In this document: positions 49,455 through 59,049 of the stretch, one piece after another
Layout: the number at the start of each line of letters is the position of its first letter
Position numbering within the stretch: the first letter of the stretch is position 1
Origin: a virus
Virus record (IMG/VR): IMGVR_UViG_3300025085_000002
Span: 1 to 64,000 of that record
DNA length: 64,000 nucleotides
Reading direction: 5' to 3' (one strand)
Position numbers and translations under genes: made by a program
The notes under the pieces: generated by a model
Told to the model about the DNA's origin: nothing
What the model saw: only the letters and a program-made list of their open reading frames with translations
Database searches by the model: none

Positions 49455-50770
49455 AAAAGTTATGTGTAGTTAGTTGCCCTATTGCAACGAGAAGTGGGTA
49501 TGGTGCTCGTTCGAGGGATTTAGTCCGTTCGTTAATTCAAACCAAAGGTGAAGAGTGGGATATAAAAATCTTACCACAACGATGGGGTAATACACCTCAA
49601 AATGCACTCACAACGGAAGATGTAGACTTAACATCAAGGCTCATTAGTGGTAATATAAATCAGAAGCCAGACGTGTGGATGCAGATTACAATTCCAAGTG
49701 AGTTCCAACCCGTTGGTCACTTTAACATTGGGGTATCGGCTGTTATTGAAACTACCGATGCATCTGCTGAATTTATTGATGGGTGTAATCGTATGGACCT
49801 TACATTGGTTTCATCAGAACACTCTAAGAAAACACTCGAAGTGGTTTATGATAAAATAAATGAAAAAACCAAAGAAAAGGTAGGTCAAACATCTCTAACA
49901 AAGCCGGTTGAAGTTTTATTCGAAGGATTTGACCCTAAGATTTACGATAATAAATCTGAAGTTCATCAATCTGTTAATGATGTACTAAGTAATGTGAAAG
50001 AATCTTTTACATATCTATTTGTTGGTCATTGGTTACAAGGTAACATAGGTCATGATAGAAAAAACGTAAGTGGTTTGATTCACACATTCCTAAATACGTT
50101 TAAAAACAAAAAGAATCCACCTGCACTTATTCTAAAGACATCTATCACGGCACCTGGCATCACAAATGTACATGAGTTGAGAAAGAGAATCGAAATGATT
50201 AAAGGTATGATTGATTCAAAGATACTACCAAACATCTATATTCTCGATGGTGACCTTTCAGATGAGGAGATGAATTCACTGTATAATCACCCAAAGGTAA
50301 AAGCACACGTATCATTTACACGTGGTGAGGGTTTTGGTAGACCTTTATTGGAAGCTTGTGTTAGTGGTAAACCAATCATTACATCAAATTGGAGTGGTCA
50401 TGTAGACTTCCTTCACTCAGATTACAACTTCTTAGTAGGTGGTGAACTTCAGAATGTAGACAAATCGGCTGCAAACAATTGGATTAGGAAAGAGTCCAAG
50501 TGGTTTACAATTAATTATAATGACGCAGCTCATACTTTAAAAACAATCTACGATAATTATAAGAAAGCAGTTGAGAAGTCTCGTAAGAATCGTAAGTATG
50601 TAAAAGACAACTTTACACTTGATAATATGTCAAGTAAATTGTCCGAAATACTTGACATTTACAAAGTAGGTGATGGTCCACAACAAGTTGGATTAACGTT
50701 ACCAACTTTGAAAAAGAAAGACACGCCAACTGAATTAAAATTACCAAAACTAAAGAAAGTAGGTGAGTAA
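49451..50770 (+). CDS. Glycosyltransferase family 4 (GT-B)
   Basis: 439 aa. SCPIATRSGYGARSRDLVRS is the N-terminal donor loop; HVSFTRGEGFGRPLLEACVS carries E-x7-E, followed by GKPIITSNWSGHVDFLHS. A Lys-rich C-terminal tail repeats LTLPTLKKK and LKLPKLKKVGE, echoing the N-terminal LPKLRKV of the previous gene, which could be a docking motif. Starts inside the previous stop (ATGA) and ends in TAATG with the next gene. Confidence 0.88.
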   Translation: MKKLCVVSCPIATRSGYGARSRDLVRSLIQTKGEEWDIKILPQRWGNTPQNALTTEDVDLTSRLISGNINQKPDVWMQITIPSEFQPVGHFNIGVSAVIETTDASAEFIDGCNRMDLTLVSSEHSKKTLEVVYDKINEKTKEKVGQTSLTKPVEVLFEGFDPKIYDNKSEVHQSVNDVLSNVKESFTYLFVGHWLQGNIGHDRKNVSGLIHTFLNTFKNKKNPPALILKTSITAPGITNVHELRKRIEMIKGMIDSKILPNIYILDGDLSDEEMNSLYNHPKVKAHVSFTRGEGFGRPLLEACVSGKPIITSNWSGHVDFLHSDYNFLVGGELQNVDKSAANNWIRKESKWFTINYNDAAHTLKTIYDNYKKAVEKSRKNRKYVKDNFTLDNMSSKLSEILDIYKVGDGPQQVGLTLPTLKKKDTPTELKLPKLKKVGE

Positions 50771-51267
50771 TGCCCGATTACACGACAATGCATAGAAATC
50801 GAATTGCTGACGCTACTCGTATACCTAAGTCAAAATTAGAGAAAGGTATGGTAGCTAAAATCAGATACAAGAAAGTATCTGGTGAGGCCCGAGATTATTA
50901 TGTATTCGTGTTACAGCCAAAGTTTAAAACATACTTTCATTGTTTAGACTTAAAACACATCGCACCACCACAAATGCTAAAAATGGCATCTTCATTAAAT
51001 GAAGTAATCAGTTCAACCTCGAAAGTAAAAAAGTTAGATTTGACTAAATTAAATCTTGATGTAAACTCTAAACAATTTTACCTTAATGAGATTAGAAATA
51101 AGAAGTTAAAAGGTGGTTATCGTACATTAGTTGAAAAGAATATATCAACTGTTATGGTATATAACTATGATTATGGTATCTTCGATAAGATAGATACTAA
51201 AGCAAAACGTAGACAAGAAGATAGTCTTGAAAAGGATGACACTCCGGACTTCTTAAAAGGAATATAA
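50770..51267 (+). CDS. Conserved hypothetical protein
   Basis: 165 aa, overlapping the previous stop by one base. Residues ~25-70 (LEKGMVAKIRYKKVSGEARD, YYVFVLQPKFKTYFHCLDL) look like a small beta barrel; the rest is helical, ending with an acidic/basic tail (RRQEDSLEKDDTPDFLKGI). I recall similar 'KGMV..I.YKK.SGE...Y.~VLQP' proteins in T4-like marine phages, without known function. It lies among glycosyltransferases but shows no transferase motif. Confidence 0.7.
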   Translation: MPDYTTMHRNRIADATRIPKSKLEKGMVAKIRYKKVSGEARDYYVFVLQPKFKTYFHCLDLKHIAPPQMLKMASSLNEVISSTSKVKKLDLTKLNLDVNSKQFYLNEIRNKKLKGGYRTLVEKNISTVMVYNYDYGIFDKIDTKAKRRQEDSLEKDDTPDFLKGI

Positions 51268-51270
51268 TAT

Positions 51271-51897
51271 ATGAAAATCAGTTACGCAGTCACAGTATGT
51301 AATGAGTTCTTAGAGATTCAAACCTTACTACAAAAGTTAATCACACTAAAACAACCACAAGATGAGATAGTTGTATTATGGGATTCTAAGAATGGTGACC
51401 CAATGGTAGAAACATATCTCCGTAAAATGAACGCGGAGAAGACTCAATTCCTATGGTATCCTTATGAGTTCGATGGACACTTTGCAGATTTAAAGAATGA
51501 ACTTACCAAACATTGTAGTGGGGATTACATCTTTCAGATTGACGCAGATGAGTACCCACATGAAACTCTTATGGATAACATCCACTCAATCTTGGAAGTA
51601 AATGATGTTGATGTGATTCTCGTACCACGAGTAAATACAGTCGAAGGGTTAACTCAGAACCATATTCAAAAGTGGGGATGGAATGTCAACGAGGGGGGTT
51701 GGGTAAACTTTCCAGACCCTCAATGGAGAATATACAAAAACTCAGATACGATACGTTGGGAAAATAAGGTACACGAGAAACTCGTTGGATATGATACTAT
51801 CTCTAATCTACCATGGGCAGAGGAACTATCCTTATACCACCCAAAACAAATTGAACGACAAGAAAAGCAAAACGAATATTACGACACCCTCGTGTAA
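51271..51897 (+). CDS. Glycosyltransferase family 2 (GT-A)
   Basis: 208 aa. SYAVTVCNEFLEIQTLLQKL is the GT2 start and YIFQIDADEYPHETLMDNI contains the metal-binding DxD. The Trp-rich C-terminal half (KWGWNVNEGGWVNFPDPQWR, then WENKVHEKLVGYD) is like GT2 enzymes that act on surface polysaccharides. Acceptor unknown. A 50-bp gap to the next gene is the largest in this operon. Confidence 0.88.
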   Translation: MKISYAVTVCNEFLEIQTLLQKLITLKQPQDEIVVLWDSKNGDPMVETYLRKMNAEKTQFLWYPYEFDGHFADLKNELTKHCSGDYIFQIDADEYPHETLMDNIHSILEVNDVDVILVPRVNTVEGLTQNHIQKWGWNVNEGGWVNFPDPQWRIYKNSDTIRWENKVHEKLVGYDTISNLPWAEELSLYHPKQIERQEKQNEYYDTLV

Positions 51898-51947
51898 TTC
51901 CATTTTGGAAACGAACGTGTGTCAAAAGAAAATTTAACAATTTTATT

Positions 51948-52772
51948 ATGAAAAAAACTATTGGTATTATAGGTAATGGCTTCGTTGGAGAGTCACAAGC
52001 ATTCGCGTTTTCCCCAACTACGAATGTTCGTATATTCGACATAGACCCCTTAAAAGCTACTCATACTCTTGAAGAAACATTAGAACAAGAATTTGTGTTT
52101 GTATGCTTACCCACACCAATGACTATGGATGGGATTCAAGATATTTCGTATATTGAGAACTTTTTCGAATCAATCACACCTAATGATGATACGATATTCA
52201 TTATTAAGTCTACGGTCTTGCCAGGTACTACACAAGGTTTGATTGATAAGTATGGGTACAATATAATTTTCTCTCCGGAGTTTTTGACCGAACGTACTGC
52301 GAAGTTGGATATGTTGACTCAATCACGAATCATCTTTGGTGGTAGTGAAGACTTGACTAAACGGGTAGAAGAATTGTTTACGGATAGATTTATGAATCGA
52401 CACATCATCCATACTAATTCAACTACGGCAGAATACATCAAGTATATGAATAATACATTTTTTGCAACAAAAGTTGCAGTGATGAACGAGTTCTATCGAT
52501 TGAGTCAATGTATTGATGTTGATTGGAAAACGGCACTATATGGATTTGCTGCAGATGGTAGAGTCGGAGATAGTCATTTACACGTACCTGGTCCTGATGG
52601 TAAGTTGGGGTATGGTGGTACTTGTTTCCCCAAAGATGTAAACGCTATTATTAATTTTGCTAAAGAGCATGGAGTTTCTATGAACGCCATTGAAGGTGGT
52701 TGGGAAACTAATGTAGAGGTTAGGCCTGAACGTGATTGGGAACAATTGGAAGGTAGAGCAGTTTCTAAATGA
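51948..52772 (+). CDS. UDP-glucose/UDP-HexNAc 6-dehydrogenase, short form
   Basis: 274 aa, well below the 390-440 aa of usual UDP-sugar dehydrogenases. The Rossmann motif is IGIIGNGFVGESQAFAF; VFVCLPTPMTMDG and STVLPGTTQGL follow; the catalytic Cys is C226 in LGYGGTCFPKDVNAI. The C-terminal UDP-binding domain is missing, so it may use a partner or be a minimal enzyme. It oxidises C6 of a UDP-sugar to a uronic acid; the downstream WecB/WbpI- and WbpB-like genes suggest UDP-GlcNAc as substrate. Confidence 0.88.
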   Translation: MKKTIGIIGNGFVGESQAFAFSPTTNVRIFDIDPLKATHTLEETLEQEFVFVCLPTPMTMDGIQDISYIENFFESITPNDDTIFIIKSTVLPGTTQGLIDKYGYNIIFSPEFLTERTAKLDMLTQSRIIFGGSEDLTKRVEELFTDRFMNRHIIHTNSTTAEYIKYMNNTFFATKVAVMNEFYRLSQCIDVDWKTALYGFAADGRVGDSHLHVPGPDGKLGYGGTCFPKDVNAIINFAKEHGVSMNAIEGGWETNVEVRPERDWEQLEGRAVSK

Positions 52773-53608
52773 TTTTCTGGAGAACATACGATAATAAAGT
52801 AATTCCTATACAAGAGGTTGAAGCGTTAGGATTTCCTTTAAGTGACCCTTCCTATATTACTGATGAATACTTGGAAGGTAAAAACTTTGTAATCCTAAGA
52901 ACTTGTTTTGGTGTTGGGGATTGGGGAATTATCTCCGCATTCCCACGAAAATTAAAGGAGAAGTATTCCGATTGTAAGGTTTGGATACCATCACCAAAAT
53001 TGTTGAGAGAGATGTTTGGTCACTTAGAACAAAATTGGTCAGCGTGGTCAGACCCGCTTCAAGTAGTTCATACTATTTTTGATAACAACCCCTATATAGA
53101 TGGGTTTGTAGATTCATTTGAAGGGGAGGTGTTCAATGACCACTACCGAATCTATGGTGATGAAGATGTACCACTTATGGAAGAGTTGTTGAGGTTCTGG
53201 CAGTTCGAGGAGTTCGATGATATTGAACCCGAACTATACTTTTCAAAAGAAGAAATTGAGTTAGGTGACCAAATCATAAAAGAACATTGTGATGGAGACT
53301 TCGGAACTCTTCTAATATCAAATAGATTTGATGGTGTTGGGGTTGAAAAAATCCAACAAAAAATTAATGAGTATGACCTACCTATGTTCTATTGGACTAA
53401 ATCTACGGATGTAGGGTTAAATTTCAAAGAAGCATTAGATATGAGACACATCAATACTCGTATTCAGTTATACATCAAAACAAAGGCAAAGTTTAATGTG
53501 GGTAACCAAACTGGAGTGAATGATACCATCGCAAATTATTCACCAACCTATACAGTTGCCAGGCCTAATCTTGGGTCAAATTTAGTTAGAAGTGAGATTT
53601 ACTTATGA
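52769..53608 (+). CDS. Probable GT-B glycosyltransferase (GT9-like)
   Basis: 279 aa, starting in the previous stop (ATGA). FVILRTCFGVGDWGIISAFP, then LKEKYSDCKVWIPSPKLLRE resembles the 'R..giGDvi...P....L...~p...i' start of heptosyltransferase-like (GT9) enzymes, and NVGNQTGVNDTIANYSPTYT could be the donor-side 'G..TG..H.A.a...' region. No other enzyme class fits better, but the match is weak. Acceptor unknown. Confidence 0.5.
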   Translation: MIFWRTYDNKVIPIQEVEALGFPLSDPSYITDEYLEGKNFVILRTCFGVGDWGIISAFPRKLKEKYSDCKVWIPSPKLLREMFGHLEQNWSAWSDPLQVVHTIFDNNPYIDGFVDSFEGEVFNDHYRIYGDEDVPLMEELLRFWQFEEFDDIEPELYFSKEEIELGDQIIKEHCDGDFGTLLISNRFDGVGVEKIQQKINEYDLPMFYWTKSTDVGLNFKEALDMRHINTRIQLYIKTKAKFNVGNQTGVNDTIANYSPTYTVARPNLGSNLVRSEIYL

Positions 53609-54279
53609 GAGTAGTAGTATATACAGCGATTATTGGTGGGTATGACACACTCAATGAACCACTCGTAAAACCAGATGGTGTGGACTTTGTTTGTTTTACC
53701 GATAGGGAGATGGAGTCTGACACTTGGGAGATTCGTAAGATTACGTCATTATATGAGGACTCTACAAGAACTGCACGAAAGTATAAGGTTTTACCACATC
53801 GTTGGTTTACTGAATATGATGTCAGTATATGGGTTGATGGTAATAAACTTATAGAGGGTAATGTTTTAGATTATATCACACAGTTAGGGGGGAGTAACCT
53901 TTCGTTGTTTGACCATATGGAATGTTTTGACAAAAGAAATTGTGTATATCAAGAGGCAAATGCTATTTTTAGGTTAGGACAAGAGTCGGGTAAAACTTAC
54001 AAAGATAACCCATTAACTATAAAATCCCAAATGGAACGATATCTTTCTGAAGGATATCCACAAAATAATGGATTGGCATTTACTTGCGTTGTGGTTCGGA
54101 AACACAATGACTCAGATACTATCAATCTGATGGAAAATTGGTGGACTGAAATCAAATATGGTTCTAAGAGAGACCAATTAAGTTTTGATTACGTTGCTTG
54201 GAAAAATAACTATGATTTTAAGTATCTAAGTGGTGATGGTAGAAACGATGGTATAATAACACATAAATCACATTTATGA
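53605..54279 (+). CDS. DUF616-like glycosyltransferase (GT-A)
   Basis: 224 aa. RVVVYTAIIGGYDTLNEPLV, FVCFTDREMESDTWEIRKI, ARKYKVLPHRWFTEYDVSIWVDG and a final 'RDQLSFDYVAWK' strongly resemble the DUF616/TOD1-like family, proposed GT-A glycosyltransferases in plants and bacteria. VWVDGN-type Asp residues (SIWVDGNKL) would bind the metal-sugar nucleotide. Overlaps both neighbours by four bases. Confidence 0.8.
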   Translation: MRVVVYTAIIGGYDTLNEPLVKPDGVDFVCFTDREMESDTWEIRKITSLYEDSTRTARKYKVLPHRWFTEYDVSIWVDGNKLIEGNVLDYITQLGGSNLSLFDHMECFDKRNCVYQEANAIFRLGQESGKTYKDNPLTIKSQMERYLSEGYPQNNGLAFTCVVVRKHNDSDTINLMENWWTEIKYGSKRDQLSFDYVAWKNNYDFKYLSGDGRNDGIITHKSHL

Positions 54280-55268
54280 AACGTATATTGTTTATAACAT
54301 CTCAGTATAGAACTGGGGAGCGGTTATATCCCATCTTACCCATACTTGCGTCTGAATATAAGGTAGACCTACTAAAGGTATATCAGATGACCAATAAATA
54401 CAAGTGGGTTGGTGATAAAGATATGCGATTAAAGTTTAATGGAGACTACTTACATTTATTTGATTCGGTATTTGAAAACACGTGTGATGTCACTAAGTAT
54501 GACCTCATCATATCTGATGATAATAGACATACATCAAAAACAAAACTATCCAATTTATACAATCAGAAGAATTGTCCGATGGTATCCTTCGAGCACGGAA
54601 ATAATGATAAAGGGTATTTCAGATTGGGCTACAAAGTAGTCTTTGATAAATGTTTTGTGTTTGGTGACAAGGATGTGAAACACAAAGACCAGATTGCAGG
54701 TGGTATTCCATCTAATGATAGGCTATCCGAGTATATAAACTTGGAAAAGAAACACATTTTGGTAATTGTGAATTTTTTAGGCAATAGAAGGTCACCATTC
54801 AAAGTTAACTTTGATAATACGGTATTTAATAAAATTAACTTAGTAAATCTACAACAACGAACTGGTTTACCAGTTGTTATAAAACTAAAAAGTAGAGCAG
54901 ATGAGGGTGGGTTTAAGAACAACCTAACATACCTTCAAAGTATATTACCAAGCGAATTAGACTACAAGATTATTATCGATGCTGAAGATGATAACAAATT
55001 AATTGCTGAGAGTAAATACGTTATATCAGCACCATCAACTCTTGCATTCAAACCAATTCAGTTGGGTATACCAACCATTTTAATCAAAGACTCTGGTCAG
55101 ATTGGTAGTTTCTATGATTATGATGGGTTGTATGACATTGATGAAATTAATATAGACTATTTACTAAAGGACACCAATAATCATCAATGGATAACCAACT
55201 CAGTAATGGGTGGTATCAATTTCAACTCTTCAGAAATAGTGGTGTCTAAATTAAAAGAAATGTTATGA
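54276..55268 (+). CDS. GT-B-type transferase (CDP-glycerol transferase-like)
   Basis: 330 aa, overlapping both neighbours by four bases. RILFITSQYRTGERLYPILP, the middle MVSFEHGNNDKGYFRLGYKV, FVFGDKDVKHK, and the C-terminal AESKYVISAPSTLAFKPIQL with GIPTILIKDSGQIGSF are the landmarks of GT-B enzymes such as CDP-glycerol glycerophosphotransferases and related sugar transferases. The 'SAPSTLAF..I.LG.P...' segment matches their nucleotide site. Precise donor cannot be told. Confidence 0.6.
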   Translation: MKRILFITSQYRTGERLYPILPILASEYKVDLLKVYQMTNKYKWVGDKDMRLKFNGDYLHLFDSVFENTCDVTKYDLIISDDNRHTSKTKLSNLYNQKNCPMVSFEHGNNDKGYFRLGYKVVFDKCFVFGDKDVKHKDQIAGGIPSNDRLSEYINLEKKHILVIVNFLGNRRSPFKVNFDNTVFNKINLVNLQQRTGLPVVIKLKSRADEGGFKNNLTYLQSILPSELDYKIIIDAEDDNKLIAESKYVISAPSTLAFKPIQLGIPTILIKDSGQIGSFYDYDGLYDIDEINIDYLLKDTNNHQWITNSVMGGINFNSSEIVVSKLKEML

Positions 55269-56272
55269 AAGTAGTTCATATTTTAGCAGCACGCCCTAAT
55301 TTTATAAAAGCGTCACCAATCATCCGCGAATTTAAAAATAATGGACATGAAAATGTAATCATACATACTAATCAACACTATGATTACAAAATGTCTGAAA
55401 TATTTTTTGAACAATTAGATATTCCAACGCCGGATGTTCATTTAGGTATTGGGTCATCAACTCATGCAAAACAAACCGCAGACGCAATGATTTCCATAGA
55501 AAGGGAGTTGGTAGATTTGGATGTGGACTATGTTGTAGTGTATGGTGATGTTAATTCATCAATGGCAGGAGCACTTGCTGCATCTAAATTAAATATACCA
55601 ATAGTCCATATTGAATCTGGATGTAGAAGTTATGATAATACGATGCCGGAAGAAGTAAATCGTAAAATTATAGATACGATTAGTGATATACTGATATGTA
55701 CTGAAAAATCCGCGTTTGAAAATCTGATTAAGAGTGGATTTGATGAAAAATCAATCTATGTGGCAGGTAACACTGCAATTGATAGTATGTATGAATTGGC
55801 ATTCGATGATATGAGTGGTATAGATTACGATTACTATTTGGCAACTTTTCATAGACCATTTAATGTAGATGACCCAATTATATTGGATTCAATACTCTCT
55901 AAATTAGAGGATTTTTCATTGCCTGTGATTATACCGGCGCATCCAAGATTAAGAAAGAATCTTAGTAGAGACTATAAAAATATTATATTCAAAGAACCAG
56001 TTGGATATTCCGAATTTATTTCGTATATTAAACGAAGTAGTGGTGTAATATCCGATTCAGGAGGTGTTCAATGTGAGTGTGGTGTTTTGTCAAAGCCACT
56101 TCTTACCCTTAGACCATCTACTGAACATCTTATTACATTAGATTATGGTAATAAATTAATTGGGTTGGACGAATTGGATGAATCTTCGTTTCCAATAGAC
56201 TTCTCAACACAAACACCAACTGAGTGGGATGGTAATGCATCCAAGAGGGCGGTAGAATTTATTTTAAAATGA
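55265..56272 (+). CDS. wecB: UDP-HexNAc 2-epimerase, WecB/WbpI family
   Basis: 335 aa (WecB ~376). HILAARPNFIKASPIIREF, IHTNQHYDYKMSEIFFEQL, VVYGDVNSSMAGALAASKL, IVHIESGCRSYDNTMPEEVN and VISDSGGVQCECGVLSKP follow the family from start to end. It interconverts UDP-GlcNAc and UDP-ManNAc, or the uronic acid derivative in WbpI. It shortens slightly at the C-terminus. It is flanked by WbpB-like and UDP-sugar dehydrogenase genes, supporting a UDP-ManNAc uronate-type product. Confidence 0.92.
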   Translation: MKVVHILAARPNFIKASPIIREFKNNGHENVIIHTNQHYDYKMSEIFFEQLDIPTPDVHLGIGSSTHAKQTADAMISIERELVDLDVDYVVVYGDVNSSMAGALAASKLNIPIVHIESGCRSYDNTMPEEVNRKIIDTISDILICTEKSAFENLIKSGFDEKSIYVAGNTAIDSMYELAFDDMSGIDYDYYLATFHRPFNVDDPIILDSILSKLEDFSLPVIIPAHPRLRKNLSRDYKNIIFKEPVGYSEFISYIKRSSGVISDSGGVQCECGVLSKPLLTLRPSTEHLITLDYGNKLIGLDELDESSFPIDFSTQTPTEWDGNASKRAVEFILK

Positions 56273-57132
56273 AAAACTTTGCATTGATAGGTGCTGCTGG
56301 GTATATAGCACCACGACACGTTGAAGCCATAAAGCACACTGGTAATAATTTGTCTGCTATTCTTGACCCATATGATGGTGTTGGGTACATAGACAAATAC
56401 TTCCCAACTGCATCTTATTTTAAAGAAGCAGAACGATTTGACCGGCACTTATTTAGACACCGTGGTGAGTTTGACTATGTTTCAATATGCTCCCCAAACT
56501 ACTTACACGATGCACATATGAGGTTATCTCTTAGAAATGGGTGTGATGTAATTTGTGAAAAACCATTGGTACTTAAACTTGAACACCTTGATGCATTGAG
56601 GAGTTTGGAGAATGAAACAGGTAATACAATAAACACCATTCTTCAACTTAGATATCACGATTCGATTATAGCTTTAAGAGAAAAGTTTAAAAACACAAAT
56701 AAAGTTCATAATGTGGTTTTAGACTATATCACACCAAGAGGTACTTGGTATAACTACTCTTGGAAAGGTGACCATGATAAATCAGGTGGAGTTGCATCAA
56801 ACATTGGTGTACACTTCTTTGATATGTTGAGTTGGGTATTTGGTGAGGTAGAATCCTTTGAAGTAGAAAATGGTGAACTGTACTCACGTGGTACTATAAA
56901 ACTAAAAAACGCTGAGGTAAAATATAATCTAAGTATTGATTCAAATGATTTACCCTGGTCCGATTGGAAACCATATAGATGTATAACAGTCGATGGTGAT
57001 GAATTAGAATTTTCAGAGGGCTTTACTGAGTTACACAATAAGAGTTATGAACAAATCTTATTGGGGAATGGTTATGGGTTGAGTGATATTGAACCCACTA
57101 TAAAATTAATAGAAAGTGTAAGAAATGCATAA
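56269..57132 (+). CDS. Gfo/Idh/MocA oxidoreductase, WbpB/WlbA-like
   Basis: 287 aa. FALIGAAGYIAPRHVEAIKH is the Rossmann start seen in WbpB; YVSICSPNYLHDAHMRLSLR, then VICEKPLVLKLEHLDALRSL gives the EKP motif, and YHDSIIALREKF and YSWKGDHDKSGGVASNIGVH are the catalytic domain. WbpB oxidises C3 of UDP-GlcNAc uronic acid on the way to UDP-2,3-diacetamido uronates. The partner aminotransferase and acetyltransferase are not in the window. Overlaps both neighbours. Confidence 0.88.
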   Translation: MKNFALIGAAGYIAPRHVEAIKHTGNNLSAILDPYDGVGYIDKYFPTASYFKEAERFDRHLFRHRGEFDYVSICSPNYLHDAHMRLSLRNGCDVICEKPLVLKLEHLDALRSLENETGNTINTILQLRYHDSIIALREKFKNTNKVHNVVLDYITPRGTWYNYSWKGDHDKSGGVASNIGVHFFDMLSWVFGEVESFEVENGELYSRGTIKLKNAEVKYNLSIDSNDLPWSDWKPYRCITVDGDELEFSEGFTELHNKSYEQILLGNGYGLSDIEPTIKLIESVRNA

Positions 57133-58087
57133 GAATATTATCATATACACGTCATCCCATAACAACTATGATATGTTGAAGGGTGAAGTTCTTAAAATAG
57201 ATTTTGAGGGGTTTGAGTTTATAAATGTTGATGATGCATCAACGGATTCTGAGATACAAAAGGGTAAGAAAATTTGTAAAGATAATGATGTAACATACTT
57301 ACAAAATAAGGGTAGAGGTGTACAAATGGCAACTCAAACTCTAATTGACTTTATAAATGAAAATAGAGCTGATTGTAAATATATTATTTGTTTACAACAC
57401 GATGTGAAACCCATAACTAATGGGTTCTTTAAAAAACTATCAACTTACATTTCAGATGGTAAATTAGATGAATTTGGCGCTATTGGGTTTAATGTAATTG
57501 ATAGGGGTAAGTATACTGGAAACTCGTATGAGTTGTTTAAAAAGGGTACATATGGTCTTGGTATGATTGGGTTAGCACATTTATCGGTAGCTAACGAATC
57601 AAAAAGATGGATGAGCCCACATCATAACTCAGAATCTTTAAAAAGAAATAAAGAAAAGTGGTCTAACCCATTCATTATAGAATTTCCCGCTTGGATGGTA
57701 GTGGGTATAAATGTTAATATTTGGAACAAAGTTGTAACTCCAACTGAAGATTATCAATTCCACCTATGGTTTCCAGATGTTGCAATGCAACTAAATCGGT
57801 CTAATCACCCACTCTTGGTCATACCATCCTTATATTGTTTAAATCAACAAGAGGTGAAATCAAAGTATGGGATAAGTGAAAACTCCGCCCATGGTGCCAA
57901 CCGAGGGGAAGTACATCACTTCGGAAAATCCTCTAACTTCAAAGCATGGAAACGAAGATGGGGTTGGGAATACACAAACGCAAAAAATACATTCAAATCA
58001 GTAGCCGAACAATATAAAGGAACATTATTGTATGAGTATTACAAACATAATAATAATAACGGACCATTAAAAAACTACGACTTATGA
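57125..58087 (+). CDS. Glycosyltransferase (GT-A, family 2-like)
   Basis: 320 aa. NIIIYTSSHNNYDMLKGEVL, FINVDDASTDSEIQKGKKI, GRGVQMATQTLIDFI and YIICLQHDVKPITNGFFKKL follow the GT2 plan, with LQHDV in place of DxD. The end is basic and Trp-rich (AWKRRWGWEYTNAKN). Replacement of the DxD by HDV is unusual and could affect metal binding. Overlaps both neighbours by a few bases. Confidence 0.78.
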   Translation: MHKNIIIYTSSHNNYDMLKGEVLKIDFEGFEFINVDDASTDSEIQKGKKICKDNDVTYLQNKGRGVQMATQTLIDFINENRADCKYIICLQHDVKPITNGFFKKLSTYISDGKLDEFGAIGFNVIDRGKYTGNSYELFKKGTYGLGMIGLAHLSVANESKRWMSPHHNSESLKRNKEKWSNPFIIEFPAWMVVGINVNIWNKVVTPTEDYQFHLWFPDVAMQLNRSNHPLLVIPSLYCLNQQEVKSKYGISENSAHGANRGEVHHFGKSSNFKAWKRRWGWEYTNAKNTFKSVAEQYKGTLLYEYYKHNNNNGPLKNYDL

Positions 58088-59049
58088 GAATCATAGTAAC
58101 AGGAGCAGCGGGCCTAATTGGGAGTCACCTTACTGACCATTTAATTTTAGAGGGGCATGATGTAATTGCAGTAGATAACTTATCATTTGGTAATCCTAAA
58201 AATTGTAATTTCACCCTATATAACATAGATTTAACAACTGAAAATTGTCTTGATAAATTTAAGGAGGTTGATATAGTTTGTCATCTGGCTGCATATAAAA
58301 AAGCGCCTAAAAATTCAATAGCATCATCTGATGTTATGAAAGTTAATTTCAAGATGATGGATAATATTCTCGAATATTGTAGTAAGACAAACGCTAAGTT
58401 GATGTTTACATCCACTTCAGACATCTATGGTAACTCAGATACTTTTACCGAAGATGAACCAATCACTATTGGACCACCTAATGTCGAGAGATATTCATAT
58501 GCATTGTCAAAATTACACGATGAGCAACTGGTACTTAATATGATATCTGAAAATAGACTTCATGCATCAATCGCTAGAATCTTTGGATGTGCTTCACCCC
58601 GTTCAAATAAAGGGTGGTCAGGTGGGCATATACCATTGTTTGTAGATAAAGCTATAAAAAATGAAGATATAGTTATACACGGAGATGGGTCTCAAACAAG
58701 AAGTATGTCCCACGCATTAGATATTGTAAATGGATTAGTATCTATGGTAGATAATATAGATGAACTGAATGGTGAGATTTATAACTTAGGTACTGATGAG
58801 GAAATGTCCGTAAAGAAGTCTGCTGAGTTAATAATAGAAAAAACCAATTCTAAATCTAATATTATATTCCAACCGAAAACTGAAGCATTTGGTAATTATA
58901 GGGAGATTACTCGTAGATTCGCAAATACGAAGAAAGCCAGAGATAAATTTGGATATGAGGTAAACTATACGTCTACACAAGTTATAGATGAAATAATAAA
59001 AAGTTTTACAAATGAAAATAGCAGTAATAACACCAGTAAAACACCTTGA
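58084..59049 (+). CDS. NAD-dependent sugar epimerase/dehydratase (extended SDR)
   Basis: 321 aa. VTGAAGLIGSHLTDHLI carries GxxGxxG; AVDNLSFG, CHLAAYKKAPKNS, TSTSDIYGNSDTFTEDE and YSYALSKLHDEQL (YxxxK) are the family landmarks. A UDP- or dTDP-sugar 4-epimerase or 4,6-dehydratase; which one cannot be decided. Its last 38 bp overlap the next gene in another frame, the largest overlap in the operon. Confidence 0.92.
   Translation: MRIIVTGAAGLIGSHLTDHLILEGHDVIAVDNLSFGNPKNCNFTLYNIDLTTENCLDKFKEVDIVCHLAAYKKAPKNSIASSDVMKVNFKMMDNILEYCSKTNAKLMFTSTSDIYGNSDTFTEDEPITIGPPNVERYSYALSKLHDEQLVLNMISENRLHASIARIFGCASPRSNKGWSGGHIPLFVDKAIKNEDIVIHGDGSQTRSMSHALDIVNGLVSMVDNIDELNGEIYNLGTDEEMSVKKSAELIIEKTNSKSNIIFQPKTEAFGNYREITRRFANTKKARDKFGYEVNYTSTQVIDEIIKSFTNENSSNNTSKTP

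Noticed and set aside
52145-52165. TTTCGTATATTGAG sequence resembling a host-type -7 element inside the UDP-sugar dehydrogenase gene
   Set aside because: No TTTG at the fixed 20-nt distance upstream. The same applies to TTTCGTATATTAAA near 56015.
54439-54639. 66-aa + strand ORF within the 54.3-kb transferase gene, and similar nested + strand ORFs (4797-5003, 36750-36941, 62164-62388)
   Set aside because: They are nested in another frame of well-supported genes, and their composition follows from the host reading frame.
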